64,000 nt of DNA. It comes from CBDUEF01 sp018063485 (GTDB taxonomy: Bacteria; Pseudomonadota; Alphaproteobacteria; Rhodobacterales; Rhodobacteraceae). A program made the position numbers and the translations under genes. Numbering within the stretch: the stretch's first letter is position 1; each line of letters begins with the position of its first letter. Positions 47,101 through 58,331 of this stretch are shown here, in pieces. The DNA lies in the NCBI GenBank assembly GCA_037045435.1, contig JBAOID010000013.1, positions 45,304 to 109,303 of the forward strand. The letters run 5' to 3'. The notes below the pieces were generated by a model that was given only the letters and a program-made list of their open reading frames with translations, did no database searches and had not been told where the DNA came from.

Positions 47101-48681
47101 TCAAGCCCGGTCTTTGTAATGCACGGACTTGAGATCACTGTCCGGGGCTGATTTTGCGCGCCGCACGATCAACTTGTTCAGCGCGTTGATATAGGCCTTG
47201 GTCGAGGCGACGATGGTGTCGGTATCGGCCGAAGAACCATTGACGATGCGGCCATCCTCTTGCAGGCGCACCGACACCGTGGCTTGCGCGTCGGTGCCCT
47301 CGGTCACGGCATGGACCTGATAGATCTCCAGCCGCGCCTGATGCGGGAACAGCATTTTCACGCAGTTGAAAGCGGCATCGACCGGGCCGTCGCCGGTGGC
47401 GTCGATATGGTGATCAACCCCATCCACCGACAGAACCATATCGGCCTCTTGCGGCCCATCGGTGCCGCAGATCACGCGCAGCTTTTTCAGTTGCAGATAT
47501 TCATGGGCGTCGTTGGTTTGCTCATCCGCGACAAGGGCGATCAGGTCTTCGTCGTAGACCTCTTTCTTGCGATCAGCCAAGGCCTTGAAGCGCACGAAGA
47601 CATCGTTCAACTGGTTATCGGCCAGATCCTCGATCCCCAGTTCTTTCAACTTGGCCCGCAACGCTGCGCGTCCCGAGTGTTTGCCCATGGCGATGTTGTT
47701 GGCGGTCAGGCCGATATCGGCAGGTCGCATGATCTCAAACGTCTCGATGTTTTTCAGCACGCCGTCCTGATGAATGCCGGATTCGTGCAAGAAGGCGTTC
47801 TTGCCGACAATGGCTTTGTTGAACTGCACCGGAAAGCCCGAAACCGAGGCGACACGGCGCGACAGATTCATGATCTTGGTGGTGTCGATCTGGGTGCGGT
47901 AGGGCATGATGTCATTGCGCACGCGCAGCGCCATCACCACCTCTTCCAGCGCGGTGTTGCCCGCGCGTTCGCCCAAGCCGTTGATGGTGCATTCGATCTG
48001 GCGCGCGCCCGCATCGACTGCGGCCAGGCTGTTCGCGGTCGCCATGCCCAGATCATTGTGGCAATGGGTGGCGAAGATCACCCGGTCAGCGCCCGGCACC
48101 CGTTCCAGCAACATGCGGATCAACTCGGCGGATTCGCGGGGGGCTGTATAGCCGACCGTATCGGGAATGTTGATCGTGGTGGCCCCCGCCTTTATGGCGA
48201 TTTCGACGGTGCGGCACAGATAGTCATGCTCGGTACGGGTCGCGTCCATCGCCGACCATTGCACGTTGTCGCACAGATTGCGGGCGTGGGTCACGGTGTC
48301 GTGGATGCGCTGCTCCATCTCGTCCATGGTCAGGTTTGGAATGGCGCGGTGCAGGGGCGAGGTGCCGATGAAGGTGTGAATGCGCGGGGAAGGCGCATGT
48401 TTCACCGCCTCCCAGCAGCGGTCAATGTCTTTGAAATTGGCACGGGCCAGACCGCAGATGGTGGAGTTCCTTGACCGTTTCGAGATTTCCGAAACCGCGT
48501 TGAAATCACCTTCCGAGGCAATGGGAAAGCCAGCCTCGATCACATCGACGCCCATTTCATCCAGCAAGCTGGCAATTTCCAGCTTTTCTTCATGGGTCAT
48601 GGTCGCGCCTGGGGATTGTTCGCCATCCCTCAGGGTGGTGTCGAAAATGATCACGCGCGGTTGCGAGGTTGTGTCAGTCAT
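47101..48681 (-). CDS. leuA: 2-isopropylmalate synthase
   Basis: First committed step of leucine synthesis: acetyl-CoA plus 2-ketoisovalerate gives 2-isopropylmalate. 526 residues, intact. The HMGL-like TIM barrel has FDTTLRDGEQSPG at residue 12, THCHNDLGMA (metal His pair) near 205 and NGLGERAGNTALEE near 237; the C-terminal LeuA dimer domain (allosteric leucine site) runs from about 390 with LRVICGTDGPQEADMVL. The frame is open to 48786, but ATG 48681 (MTDTTSQPRVIIFD) is the natural start. It is the last gene that clearly belongs to the alphaproteobacterial part. Confidence 0.96.
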   Translation of the reverse strand: MTDTTSQPRVIIFDTTLRDGEQSPGATMTHEEKLEIASLLDEMGVDVIEAGFPIASEGDFNAVSEISKRSRNSTICGLARANFKDIDRCWEAVKHAPSPRIHTFIGTSPLHRAIPNLTMDEMEQRIHDTVTHARNLCDNVQWSAMDATRTEHDYLCRTVEIAIKAGATTINIPDTVGYTAPRESAELIRMLLERVPGADRVIFATHCHNDLGMATANSLAAVDAGARQIECTINGLGERAGNTALEEVVMALRVRNDIMPYRTQIDTTKIMNLSRRVASVSGFPVQFNKAIVGKNAFLHESGIHQDGVLKNIETFEIMRPADIGLTANNIAMGKHSGRAALRAKLKELGIEDLADNQLNDVFVRFKALADRKKEVYDEDLIALVADEQTNDAHEYLQLKKLRVICGTDGPQEADMVLSVDGVDHHIDATGDGPVDAAFNCVKMLFPHQARLEIYQVHAVTEGTDAQATVSVRLQEDGRIVNGSSADTDTIVASTKAYINALNKLIVRRAKSAPDSDLKSVHYKDRA

Positions 48682-48769
48682 ATCTGCTGTTCCTTGGTTT
48701 TTCGTGGCTTTCCTTTGGGCGCTGGTCACTTCCGAGCGGTCGCACCCAAGGGCACGCTCAGAAGCGGCT

Positions 48770-48800
48770 AAGGAGAAGCAGCCCACGCGCCAACCCCGCG
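48770..48800. other. Probable chimeric junction
   Basis: To the left is the 5-prime flank of leuA; to the right is the tail of a minus-strand gene of a different phylum whose last recognisable residues are LYRAARGVG near 48,795. From here on every gene is of the second type, and frameshift density rises sharply. The exact join cannot be placed to the base. I see no att site, tRNA, repeat or mobile element at it. Confidence 0.75.
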
Positions 48801-49726
48801 CGCGGCGCGGTAAAGGTCATGGGAGGGGTGGTGATCCGTGTCATGGCGGTGACTATCCGAAACCGCTCGGATCGCTTCCTCGCGTTGCCGCTCAAAATCT
48901 TCGCGCTGCCGGGCACTCAGCGAATCCACGGCGCCAAACTCCAATTGCAGGCGGTGTTCCAAGGCATCGACCGCCCGAAAAATCGTCCGAAACTCCTCAG
49001 GCGTCGGTTCCAGAGCAGACAGTTCAGTTCGCAACCTGATTGGCATTGTGAGAATAACGAAGCAAGAACTCCTCAAGTTCCTCCGGCGTCAACACCACTG
49101 CCAAATCCGTCCGCGTCTGCTCTCGCAGCCGAGCCAAGTCGCCCTGGTTCAGGAAGATACCCTCGTTCTGGCGATTGTTGTAGTAGCCCTGGTGCCGGTC
49201 GAGCGATCGCGCGCAGATCTCCTGAACCGCGTTGAACTTGTCCCGAGGCAAGGCCCCCAGAACCGGCCCCGCCAGATTGACCACGATCGGCACCTCCGTT
49301 CCCGCTGACGGCCGTCTCCTCCTGCACGCCACCCAACAACTTGCGCACCAACTCATTCCGCTGGGTTCGAAACTGCTCGAACTTGTCGTTGAAGGCGTCG
49401 CCCAGCCCCGGTTGAGCGGCTCCGCCTTCCACCACGGAAAATCATTGGCCACCGCCTGGGAAACTCGCTGCTGCAACAGCCACTCGTCGGCGTCGGCCGA
49501 TCACAATCAAACGGACGCGATCCTCGGGACAACCCGCCGCCCGCAAACGATCGAGGTACGACGGATACTCGGCTGAGGCCAACTGGGCCCACCCGATGCG
49601 CACAGGTCCGCCGGCAGGATTTGCCACCGCACTCTCGCGTTTCGTGGATTCACCCCCGGCCGACGCCTTGTCCGCTCCTTCGGCAAGGCTTTGCGGGCTG
49701 GAACCGAATGCCAAACCGACCATCAC
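48790..49726 (-). CDS. Secreted hypothetical protein, Verrucomicrobia-type family (frameshifted, 3-prime end cut)
   Basis: No known function. GTG 49726 or ATG 49723 (MVGLAFGSSPQSLA) opens a hydrophobic signal-like stretch. After frame repair it reads VRIGWAQLASAEYPSYLDRL and RAAGCPEDRVRLIVIADADEW, then an alpha-helical region LLQQRVSQAVANDFPWW, LPRDKFNAVQEICARS and LTPEELEEFLLRYS, and repeated Glu/Arg-rich ends such as ARQREDFERQREEAIRAV. At least four frame changes. I recognise this WAQL..YLDRLRAAGCPE layout from verrucomicrobial genomes, where such secreted proteins are common and uncharacterised. The C-terminus is lost at the junction. Confidence 0.6.
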
Positions 49727-49900
49727 CAGGGCGAATGCGCCTTATTCTGTTCCGAATCCAGCTTCTCACGCACCCAAACTCCTCCCGCGGTGTTCCACAG
49801 GCAAACCGATTCTTTGCTCCGCCCTACCTCAACCCCACTTCCCCCACCCCGTCCGGTGAACCGTTTGACTTGGATTTCCGCGAAACCTAGAGTGTCAGCG

Positions 49901-50970
49901 ATGTTCGTCGCCGAAACAGCGACCCCGGGGAAAGCACCGTCCCCCGCACCCCCCGATTCTGCGCTGGCGACAGCGTGGCGTGAGATTTCGGACCCAGTCG
50001 CTCCGTTTCTCGAATCGGTCCGCGCTCTTCTTGGCTGAGCAGATCGATCTGTTCGAGCCCGAAGTGGCGGAGGGCGCGCGCTATGCCCTCTCCGCCAGCG
50101 GCAAGCAGCTGCGGCCCGTTCTGGTCGCCTTGGGCGCCCAAGCCGCCGGCGGCCTCACTCCCGCCCACGTCACCGGCGCCGCCATCGTCGAACTGGTCCA
50201 CCTCGCCACCCTGGTCCATGACGATGTCATCGACGCGGCGGGGCTTCGGCGCCAGCGTCCCACTGTCGCCGCGCGCTTTGGCAACCAGACCGCCGTGCTG
50301 CTCGGGCGATTGCCTGTTCGCCCATTCGCTCTGCAACTGGCGTCGCCGGTTTCCCACCACCGAAGTCTGCCGGGCGGTCGCCACGGCCACCAAGGCCGTG
50401 TGTTCGGGCGAGATCCTGCAAACCCTCCGCAAGGGGCGCCTCGACCAACCGCCTCGACGACTACTTTCGGGTCATCCGCCTGAAGACTGCCGAACTCTTC
50501 GCCCTGGCCTGCGAATTGGGAGCCCTGCTGGCCACCGCGCCAACCCGGTCACCGCGACGCACTCACGCCGATTCGGCATCGCCTTCGGCACCGCCTACCA
50601 GGTGTTCGACGATTGCCTTGACGTCTTTGGCAACGAGGACGACGGCAGGCAAAACGCTCGGGACCGATTTCGCCAGCGGCAAGGTCACTCTCCCGCTCCT
50701 CCTCGCCCACCAGACATGCCACCCCGCCGGATCGCGCCCGCCTCGAAACGCTCATGCACCGACACGGCGCCGGGCACGCCGAGGGTCTTCGGGCCATTCT
50801 CGACCAATACGATGTCAGGCGCCCAAGCCCAGAGCGTCGTCGCCTCGTACCTCGGAATCAGCCCGGGACGCTCTCCGCCCATTGGACGGGGCACCCGGCA
50901 CAGCACCGCTCTCAGCCCTGACCCACTACCTGGGCGTCCAAGTCGCAGCGCCTGGCGCACTGCCTGACCT
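49901..50970 (+). CDS. Polyprenyl diphosphate synthase (frameshifted)
   Basis: Trans-prenyltransferase that builds the C35-C45 chain for quinones from farnesyl or geranylgeranyl diphosphate and IPP. ATG 49901 (MFVAETATPGKAPSPAP). First Asp-rich motif LVHDDVIDAAGLRRQRPT with GKQLRPVLV before it; lipid carrier segment LLGDCLFAHSL, CSGEILQTLRKGR; second Asp-rich motif AYQVFDDCLDVFG and GTDFASGKVTLPLLLA after frame repair. At least five frame changes. Ends near 50,970 after LTHYLGVQVAA; the exact stop is uncertain. Repaired length about 330 residues. Confidence 0.82.
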
Positions 50971-50996
50971 CATGGGTCGTACCTGCCGTCGCCACC

Positions 50997-51606
50997 GTGT
51001 CGTCCGCCGGAAGTCGACCACGCCGTCGGCTTCCCGAGGATGCCGCGCTGGTGCGACGATGCCCAGGGCGGAGACCTCGCTGCATTCGACCTGCTGATCC
51101 GTCGGCACCAGGAACGGGTCTATGCCACGGTCTACCACATGACCGCCAACCACGAAGACGCGGCCGACCTCACCCAGGAAACCTTCATCAAGGCGTACAA
51201 CGCACTGCCAGGTTTCAAGGGCGACTGCGGGCTTCTTCACCTGGATCTATCGCATCGCGGTCAATCGCACGCTGAATTTCCTCAAACAGCGCCGAAATCG
51301 GACGCATCACCTCAGCCTCAACGACCTCGATTTCAATGCGGAACACGACCCCGATCTGGTCGCGTTGAGTTCAGAAAAAACGCCCCAACGGGACCTCAAC
51401 CTGACCGAACTCCAGGAAAAGTTGAACGACGCTCTGCTGAAGCTGTCCGAAGTCCCACAGAATGGTTGTAGTTCTTCATGACATCCAAGGCATGCCCCAC
51501 GAGGAGATCGCCCGGATCATGGATTGCAACACAGGTACCGTGCGGTCCCGACTCTTTTACGCGCGGCAACAATTGCAGGCGACTCCTTTCCGACTATCTG
51601 AAATGA
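50997..51606 (+). CDS. RNA polymerase sigma factor, ECF/sigma-E type (frameshifted)
   Basis: Alternative sigma factor. Region 2: ALVRRCQGGDLAAFDLLIRR and ANHEDAADLTQETFIKAYNA across frames, then FTWIYRIAVNRTLNFLK. Region 4: LSEVPQN, MVVVLHDIQGMPHEEIARI and GTVRSRLFYARQQLQATL. Ends SDYLK with TGA at 51604-51606. The N-terminus is uncertain; I use GTG 50997. At least four frame changes. The stop overlaps the ATG of the next gene, a likely anti-sigma factor. Confidence 0.82.
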
Positions 51607-52129
51607 CGTGCATGCTACCGCCCGACGACGCTGAACAGCGATTGCTCCGCCTCCTCGCTCTCAAGCGGCACGAAGTACCTCCTCCCGGTTTCTTCGATCA
51701 GCTTCCGGTTCGCATCCTGGTCAATCTGCGCGCCGGAAGCGAAATTGAGGATATCCCGTGGTGGACCCGCGCCTGGAGAATGGTGATTCAAGAGCCGATG
51801 ATCGGACTCTCCTACGCCGCACTGGGCGTCGGAGCCGTCCTGTTCGGAGTGAGTGTCCTGGAAACGGCCATCGATGTCCAAAGCCCGCCCGTCGGTCTTT
51901 CCCAAGGGATTCTCTCCTCATCGACGACCGATCTCATCTTCGCCGATCCAGCCAGGGTGCCACGCCGGGGGTGATCTATCGGGTGGCCGAACCGACACCC
52001 TCAACATGGTTCCAGCCGACGACCGCCTCCTTCGCACCGGTCGCATCGGCGGCTCCAACCCCTTACACCCCGTTCTCCCGCTCCAACACTCTGGGCCCGA
52101 TTCCCGTTTCCTACCCGTCTAGCCGCTAG
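51603..52129 (+). CDS. Probable membrane anti-sigma factor
   Basis: ATG 51603 overlaps the sigma-factor stop (ATGA). The N-terminal cytoplasmic part is MTCMLPPDDAEQRLLRLLAL with HEVPPPGFFDQLPVRIL; one membrane segment follows (LSYAALGVGAVLFGVSVLE, about residues 70-90); the outer part is Ser/Thr/Pro-rich and ends YPSSR. One frame change near 51,965. About 175 residues. Anti-sigma role is inferred from coupling to the sigma gene and single-pass topology; no zinc anti-sigma motif (HxxxCxxC) is visible. Confidence 0.6.
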
Positions 52130-52288
52130 CGGATACGGGCGGGACCGGAACGAAGGTCCTGAGGCGTCGGGTCCGAGCCTGACATTCGTTGCCTGCACTC
52201 CGCCCTCCTCCCGGGATCGCAACGCGTGTGGCGTCGCCGTCGGTCATTCCGGCGGCGGAGCAAGGGAAAGAAAACCCGCGTCTCCTGC

Positions 52289-53782
52289 CTAAATCCGATC
52301 GAAAACCAAAATGCGTCCGTCCAATCGGGCGACCATCTGGTTCTCTTTCACCTGAACGTCCAGCGCGAGTTCTTTGCCCTCTCCTACCAAACGTCACCCT
52401 ATAGGTTTCGCCGGATTTCGCCCATCCGCCTTCGCCGTTGGACATGAGGGGTCCCAAGGCCGTCGTGGTGGGCGCCTTCGCCGGAGCACGCGGGATCACG
52501 CCTGACGTGTTGGCTAGGGGCGCTGCCAGAGGCTGGCCGCGCTGGGCTCCGCCGGCCCCTCCGGTCAGGCCATAGCGCGACCTCAGCAAATCGGCGGACG
52601 AATCAGCGGCTGGCTGTTGGGGAATCGCACGGGCGGCGATCGAACGGGCCGTCAAGCCACCGCCACCCCCACCGGAACCATCGTCACCACCCCCAGTTTG
52701 AGCTGGAGCGGGAGCCGCCGAAGCGCGACCCACGGTCTGGAGGAGCTTCTGCTCGTCCTTTGCTTTGACCTTCAGGATGGCTTTGTTGTCGGTCGTGAAC
52801 CCGATGGTCATCTCTGTCAAGGTAAACGTTCAGCGCTTTGCGCAAGAGGTTGAACTCCACAGCCGGCAACTTGGCGGTGCCCACAATCTTCATTTCGGCC
52901 ACGCTACGACGCACATTCAGGCGCCAGCGTCCCAGGATGTGTTCATCCTTGTACTTCTGTGAGACGCCGGTCCGGAGGTAAGCCTCCAAGTCGCGAAAAT
53001 CGAGCGCGAGCAGTTCGTTCACGAGCTCCGGGTTGTCCGCCACGGCACGGATGCGTAGCGTGTTCAAGAATCTGGGAAACACCGGCTCGGGATTGGATGA
53101 GCGAGTTCACTTCCGGATCCTTCGCCAGCTCCGCGATTTCCGGTTTTTCCGCCAGTCCAAGGAACGGCGGATAGCTGGCCAAGCGGCTGTGAAGCGCCGG
53201 ATTGTTGTACACCAAGCCAAGAATGTCGGAGGCGAGGTAGTGGTCGTCGCTCGCCGGTTGGTAATGCTCCACGATGCGGCTCAAACCGGTCGATTCCGCG
53301 CCATGCGCCAGGGAATTGATCAGTTTCAGACCCGTCGACGCCTCGTTTTCATCGGCCAACTGGGTGGTCAGGTAACCAGGCACATAGGAGACGATGCCAA
53401 TGAGAACGAGCCAGACCGTCCCCAGCACGCCGCCCAAAGCAATGCCGGAGCGTCGGTTCAGGCGCTCCCAACGCGCAAACGTGTAGTCGTCGGTGTTGTT
53501 CTTATAGTGGCGTTGCACCAAATGGTGCACCACGAACGCCACCACCGAGAACAGGATCGAGACCACCACGAATCCAACCAGGGGCGGCAGGTAAAATTGC
53601 CAGATTGGATTGGTGTAGCCAATCATCGGAATGACGCCACCCAGCCAGCCACCCACCATGCCGGCAAACGCCGCAGCCACAATGGCGCCGATCAGGCACA
53701 CCGCGCTTCGGATGGCTCCGAAAAAATACCCGATCACGGCGGCAAGCAACACCAAGGCTCCGCCCAAGACCCAAATCATCAT
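52289..53782 (-). CDS. CvpA-family membrane protein with long C-terminal extension (frameshifted)
   Basis: ATG 53782 (MMIWVLGGALVLLAAVIGYF) begins four membrane segments of the CvpA fold: GAIRSAVCLIGAIVAAAFAG, LPPLVGFVVVSILFSVVAFV and IALGGVLGTVWLVLIGIVSY. A large soluble region follows with helical pieces (NPELVNELLALDFRDLEAYL, YKDEHILGRWRLNVRRS), a Gly/Ala-rich linker and a final small beta unit ending ARLDGRILVFDRI at 52289. About 495 residues; three or more frame changes. CvpA proteins relate to colicin V production and envelope stress; function here is unknown. Confidence 0.72.
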
Positions 53783-54044
53783 GCCGGAACGCTACGCGAT
53801 GCCTCGGCCAAGGCACGCCGAAAATGACCCAAGAGTGTCGACATTCTCATGAATCTCCCGTCCGGTGGAATGAACTTGCCCCGTCCCCGGCCAGCCTCCC
53901 GCCCTCAGCCTTCGGCGGCCGGTCCGGCTTCCTCCCTGGATCGAAGCATCAGCCCCCGTGAATTCGCCCTTCCCCACTCGCCACGCGATACCCATCATCC
54001 GGCCCGCCGATTGAACCTGGCAGAATCGTAGAACAAGGAATCCC

Positions 54045-56141
54045 ATGGGTGCTGACACGTCTGTCGCTCAAAAACTCGAAGCTCCGCGTCTCCAACCCCT
54101 TGCCCTCCCGTCTCGTCTCGCGACGGCCCCCGCGCGACCGCCGCTCTTTCCCGCATCGGTTCGAAATGCGGCCGGCGAGTCCATCGTCGTCGGCGATCCC
54201 CGCGCCACGCGCGCCCTCGTCGCGTTGATGAACGTGCATGCCGTCGTGGGTGGCGCCGCCTGCCACTGGGGCGGCCCGGCCGCCTTTGCCGAAATCAACG
54301 CCGCCATCCACGGCCTGATGTTCGCCGGTCACAGGCGTCGCCTGGTACGACGCCTACAATTTCGTCAACGACGCCGGCCACGCCGAGAACGGCATCTACG
54401 CCCTTCGCGCCAACCTTGGCTTCGACGACCTCGACCTTGGAGGATTTGAAGCTGTTCCGCTCGATCCAGTCCAAACTGACCGGCCACGGCGAATCCCATC
54501 TGAACCCGGAAGGCGTTCTTCTCTCCAATGGACCGCTCGAGTTCCGCGGTGGGCCAGGCCCAGGGTCTCGCCATGGCGGACAAGACCGCCGGCCGCGACC
54601 GCGTCACCCTCCTCGTCGTGTCCGACGGCGCCTCCATGGAAGGCGAAGCGAAGGAAGCCTTCGCCGCCATCCCCGGTCTGGCCGCCAAGGGCCGCGTCAA
54701 TCCGTTCGTCATGGTCGTCTCCGACAACGACACCAAGTTGTCCGGACGCATCACCAAGGACTCCTTCTCGATGCAGCCGACGCTTCGAAGCCATGGACGA
54801 CCTCGGCTGGAACGTCGATCCGTGTCCCCAACGGCCACGATCTCCAGGCGGTCTACCTCGCGATTGAGAAGGCCGTCGCCGACGCCAAGGCCAACCCGAC
54901 CCGACCTGTCTGCCTCTGGGTCAAGACGATCAAGGGTTACGGCATCAAGGCCACCGAGGAGAACAGCGCCGGCGGCCATGGATTCCCGCTCGCCAACGGC
55001 GAGAAGATCCCCGCCTGGATCACCGAACTCTACGCCGGCGCCACGCCGCCGCAGGTCCTCGTCGACTGGGCCGCCAGCCTCGCGCGCTGATTGGGAGACA
55101 GAAGGAGGCCGCCAAGAAGGCCAAAGCCGCCGCGTCGCAGCCCGGCTCCCGCCGCCCCGGCTCCCGAAGAAGGACAAGGTCCAAGCAGGACTCGCCAAGG
55201 CCGCCATCCGCGCGGCCGTGGATGGGTATCCGGTGTTCTCGGTCTCGCTGCGACGTCCAGGGTTCCACCGGGCATCAGCCCGTTCCAGAAGACCTTCCCC
55301 GAACGGTTCGTCGAAGTCGGCATCGCCGAGGCCAACATGGTCAGCGTCGGCGCCGGGTATTCGAAGATGGGCTTCATCCCGATCGTCGACACCTTCGGAC
55401 AGTTCGGCGTCACCAAGGGCAACCTGCCGCTCACCATGGCGGCGCTCTCCCAGGCGCCGGTCATCGCCCTCTTCTCCCATGTCGGTTTCCAGGACGCCGC
55501 CGACGGCGCCAGCCACCAGGCCACCACCTATTTCGCCGCGGTCAGCGCCATCCCGCACACGGTGGTGATCGCGCCCGAGCTGCAGCGACGAGGCCGAAGC
55601 CCTGATGTACGAAGCCATCCGCCGCCAGGCCGAAGATCGCAAGGCCGGGCGCGACGGCGAGAGCTACGTGTTCTTTGTCGGCCGCGAGAACTACCCGCTC
55701 GCATGGGTCGAAGGCGCCCAGTATCCGTGGGGCAAGGCCCAGGTCCTGCGCGAAGGTTCCGACGTGGTGCTGGTCGGCACGCGGCGTGCTCGTCAACAAG
55801 GCGATCGAGGCCGGCAAGCGACTTGCGGCCGCCAGGGCATCCAGGCGACGGTGATCAACAATCCGTTCGTCAACCGGCCCGACCTCGAGACGATCGGCGC
55901 CGCGGTCGAGGCGCTGCGGCGGCCGCCTCGTCACCATCGAGGACCACCAGGTCGTCGGCGGCATGGGCGCCCAGCTCTCCCACGCGCTGAGCCAGTCCGG
56001 GCATCGCCCACCGCGATCCGAACCCTGGGCATCCACGGCGAGTTCGGACAAAGCGCCTACCTCGCCGAACAACTCTACGAGAAGTACGGTCTCACCGGCC
56101 CCAAGATGGCCGAGGCGGCCACGAAACTGGTCCGCGGCTGA
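54045..56141 (+). CDS. Transketolase, two-lobed with Ala/Lys/Pro-rich linker (heavily frameshifted)
   Basis: ThDP enzyme of the pentose-phosphate pathway moving two-carbon units between sugar phosphates. ATG 54045 follows AAGGAA. N-terminal lobe: VVGGAACHWGGPAAFAEIN, SSAVGQAQGLAMADKTAGRD, VSDGASMEGEAKEAFAAIPG (ThDP/Mg, here GASMEGE plus SDND) and KTIKGYGI. A low-complexity linker (KEAAKKAKAAASQP then PAPAAPAP) joins the C-terminal lobe: FVEVGIAEANMVSVGAGYSK (catalytic Glu), FSHVGFQDAADGASHQ, RENYPLA, TIEDHQVVGGMG and ending LVRG. At least eight frame changes. About 695 residues. A split transketolase-like pair is the alternative, but the order fits one chain. Confidence 0.85.
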
Positions 56142-56212
56142 TACCTGCCAAAGGTACCATCGAAAGCGTGCCGCTCCGAAATCTCGAGGCGGCGCGCTTG
56201 AGGATGCAGGCT

Positions 56213-58249
56213 TTAAACGAACTTGAGCTGGGTGGTTGGCTCCGAATCGTCCCAGTTCCGTGGTCTCCGGCTATGGATTGAGGCCACATCCTTGATGGAA
56301 ACCTGGTGCCCGCGCGCCTTGGCGTTCTTGACCGCCAGCTCGGACGGGCTTGGCCGTCTGCTGGCTGACCTTCTGGTACGGAGCCGGCTTGTACTTGATG
56401 TAGACCAGCTCCGGCGTGTCCGGCTCGAAAAGCAGGATCTTGGCCTTGGGCTCCGGACAGAGCTGATATTCCTTGTCCAGGATGGTCCCGCCGAAGGTGA
56501 ACCGCTTCATCCAGGTGGCCTCCCGCGTGCTGTAGGCCAGCGGTGAAAACCCGATCCCGTTCCGGGCGTCAGGCACTGGATCAGGTCCTGGCCGATGAAC
56601 AGTTTCTCCGGCAGCTCGACCACCTTGTAGCGGCCGTCCTTGAACACCAGCAGGAGCTTGTCGAACTTCGAGCACATCAACCGTGAACTCGTCGCCGCCC
56701 GCCTTGTACCCGACATAGCCGCTCTCCCGGTCGTAAGTCACCTTGAAGGTCTTGAAGGCCACATCCTTCGCCTCCACTTCGTCGAATCGACCCGACCGGG
56801 TCAGGCGCGGGAAGTCGAGGTCCGTACTTGGCGATCAACCCCTTGAGTCGACGCGATCGTATAGCCCTTGACGTTCTTCAGGTACTTCAGCGTCTGCGTC
56901 CAACTCCGGCCAGGACCTTTCGTCCATCTCATCCCGATGCTGTCTGGATGTCGAAGAGCGAGATCCGACGAATCGGAACCCGCAGCAGCATCTCGACGTC
57001 CTCATCGGTCAGGTCCCGGCGCATCTGCTTGCGTCAGCGGCTTGAAGCCTTCGTACACCTCGCGGATCACGGCGTCGGCGGTCTTCGCCGTCTCGATCCG
57101 CTTGTAGATCCGGTTCTCGACGAACAGCTGCACCAGGGTCTTGTGATGCAGGTCGAGATCGAGCTTGTCGCGCTTCAGTTCCAGTTCCCGGCTGCAGCAG
57201 ATCCACCAGTTGCTCCGTGTTCGCCCGCAAGCACCTCCGACACGGTCATCTCGACGGGCCGGTTGTCCCGAGATCACCACGATCCGGCTGGTGATCGACT
57301 GACTCGCACTGGGTGAAGGCATACAGCGCGTCCACCAACTGCCTTCGGATCCACCCCCTTCGGGAACCTCGACCGCGATCTCCACCTTCTCAGAGGTGAA
57401 ATCGTTGATCGACCGAACCTTCAGCTTTCCCTTTTTCGCGGCGTCCTCGATGGATCCGATCAGCGAGTCCGTGGTGGTGCCCGGGCGGGATCTCCGAGAT
57501 GACCACCGTGTCCTCGTCCTTCACCTTGACCCGCGCCCGCACGCGCACCGACCCGCGGCCGTCGTCGTACTCCTTGGCGTCCATCAGGCCGCCGGTCGGG
57601 AAATCGGGCACCAGCTTGAACGGTCTTCCCTTCCAGGATGGCGACCTGGGCCTCGAGCAGTTCGATGAAATTGTGCGGCAGAATGCGCGCCGACAGCCCG
57701 ACGGCGATGCCCTCGGTGCCCAGCATCAGCAGCAGCGGCAGCTTGCAGGGCAGCGCCACCGGCTCCTGGTTCCGCCCGTCGTAGGTCGGGACGAACTCGG
57801 TCAACTCGTCGTTGAACAGTTCGGTGCGCGCCAACTCCGTCAGCCGGGCCTCGATGTACCGCGGCGCGGCCGGCGGATCGCCGGTGAAGATGTTGCCGAA
57901 ATTCCCCTGGCCCTCGATGACGTACCGCTTGTTGGCCAGCACCACGATGGCGTCGCCGATCGAGGCATCGCCGTGCGGGATGATACGGCATGCGTCTGCC
58001 CGACGATGTTCGCCACCTTGTGCAGCTTGCCGTCGTCCATCCGGTGCATCGCCCAGAGAATGCGCCGCTGCACCGGCTTCAATCCGTCCGACCAGGCTCG
58101 GGATCGCCCGGTCGCGAATGACGTAGCTGGCGTACTCGAGAAAACTCCGGTCCATCCGCCGGTGCAGCGGATGCGTTGGACGGTGATGGGCCGGATGGAG
58201 AGGCGAGGCTGGGGCCGGCGGCGTCGCCCGGCCGGGGTTGGGGACTCAT
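56213..58249 (-). CDS. DNA topoisomerase IV/gyrase subunit A (heavily frameshifted)
   Basis: Type IIA topoisomerase breakage-rejoining subunit. ATG 58249 with one indel in a CCCC run leads to HPLHRRMDRSFLEYASYVIR, then DRAIPSLVDGLKPVQRRILW; HPHGDASIGDAIVVLANKRY (winged-helix) and the catalytic Tyr in PPAAPRYIEARLTELAR near residue 150; QEPVALPCKLPLLLMLGTEG. The coiled-coil gate contains ELELKRDKLDLDLHHKTLV, IYKRIETAKTADAVI. The end reads NWDDSEPTTQLKFV. No GyrA-box was seen, so ParC-like is favoured. Many frame changes. About 675 residues if repaired. Confidence 0.82.
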
Positions 58250-58331
58250 GAGCCAGTCGGGAATCCAGCAACTCATGGCCGCCCACAGCACCCGGGAGTG
58301 ACCCGGAGGAACCGGGAGATGCGAACTGAGC

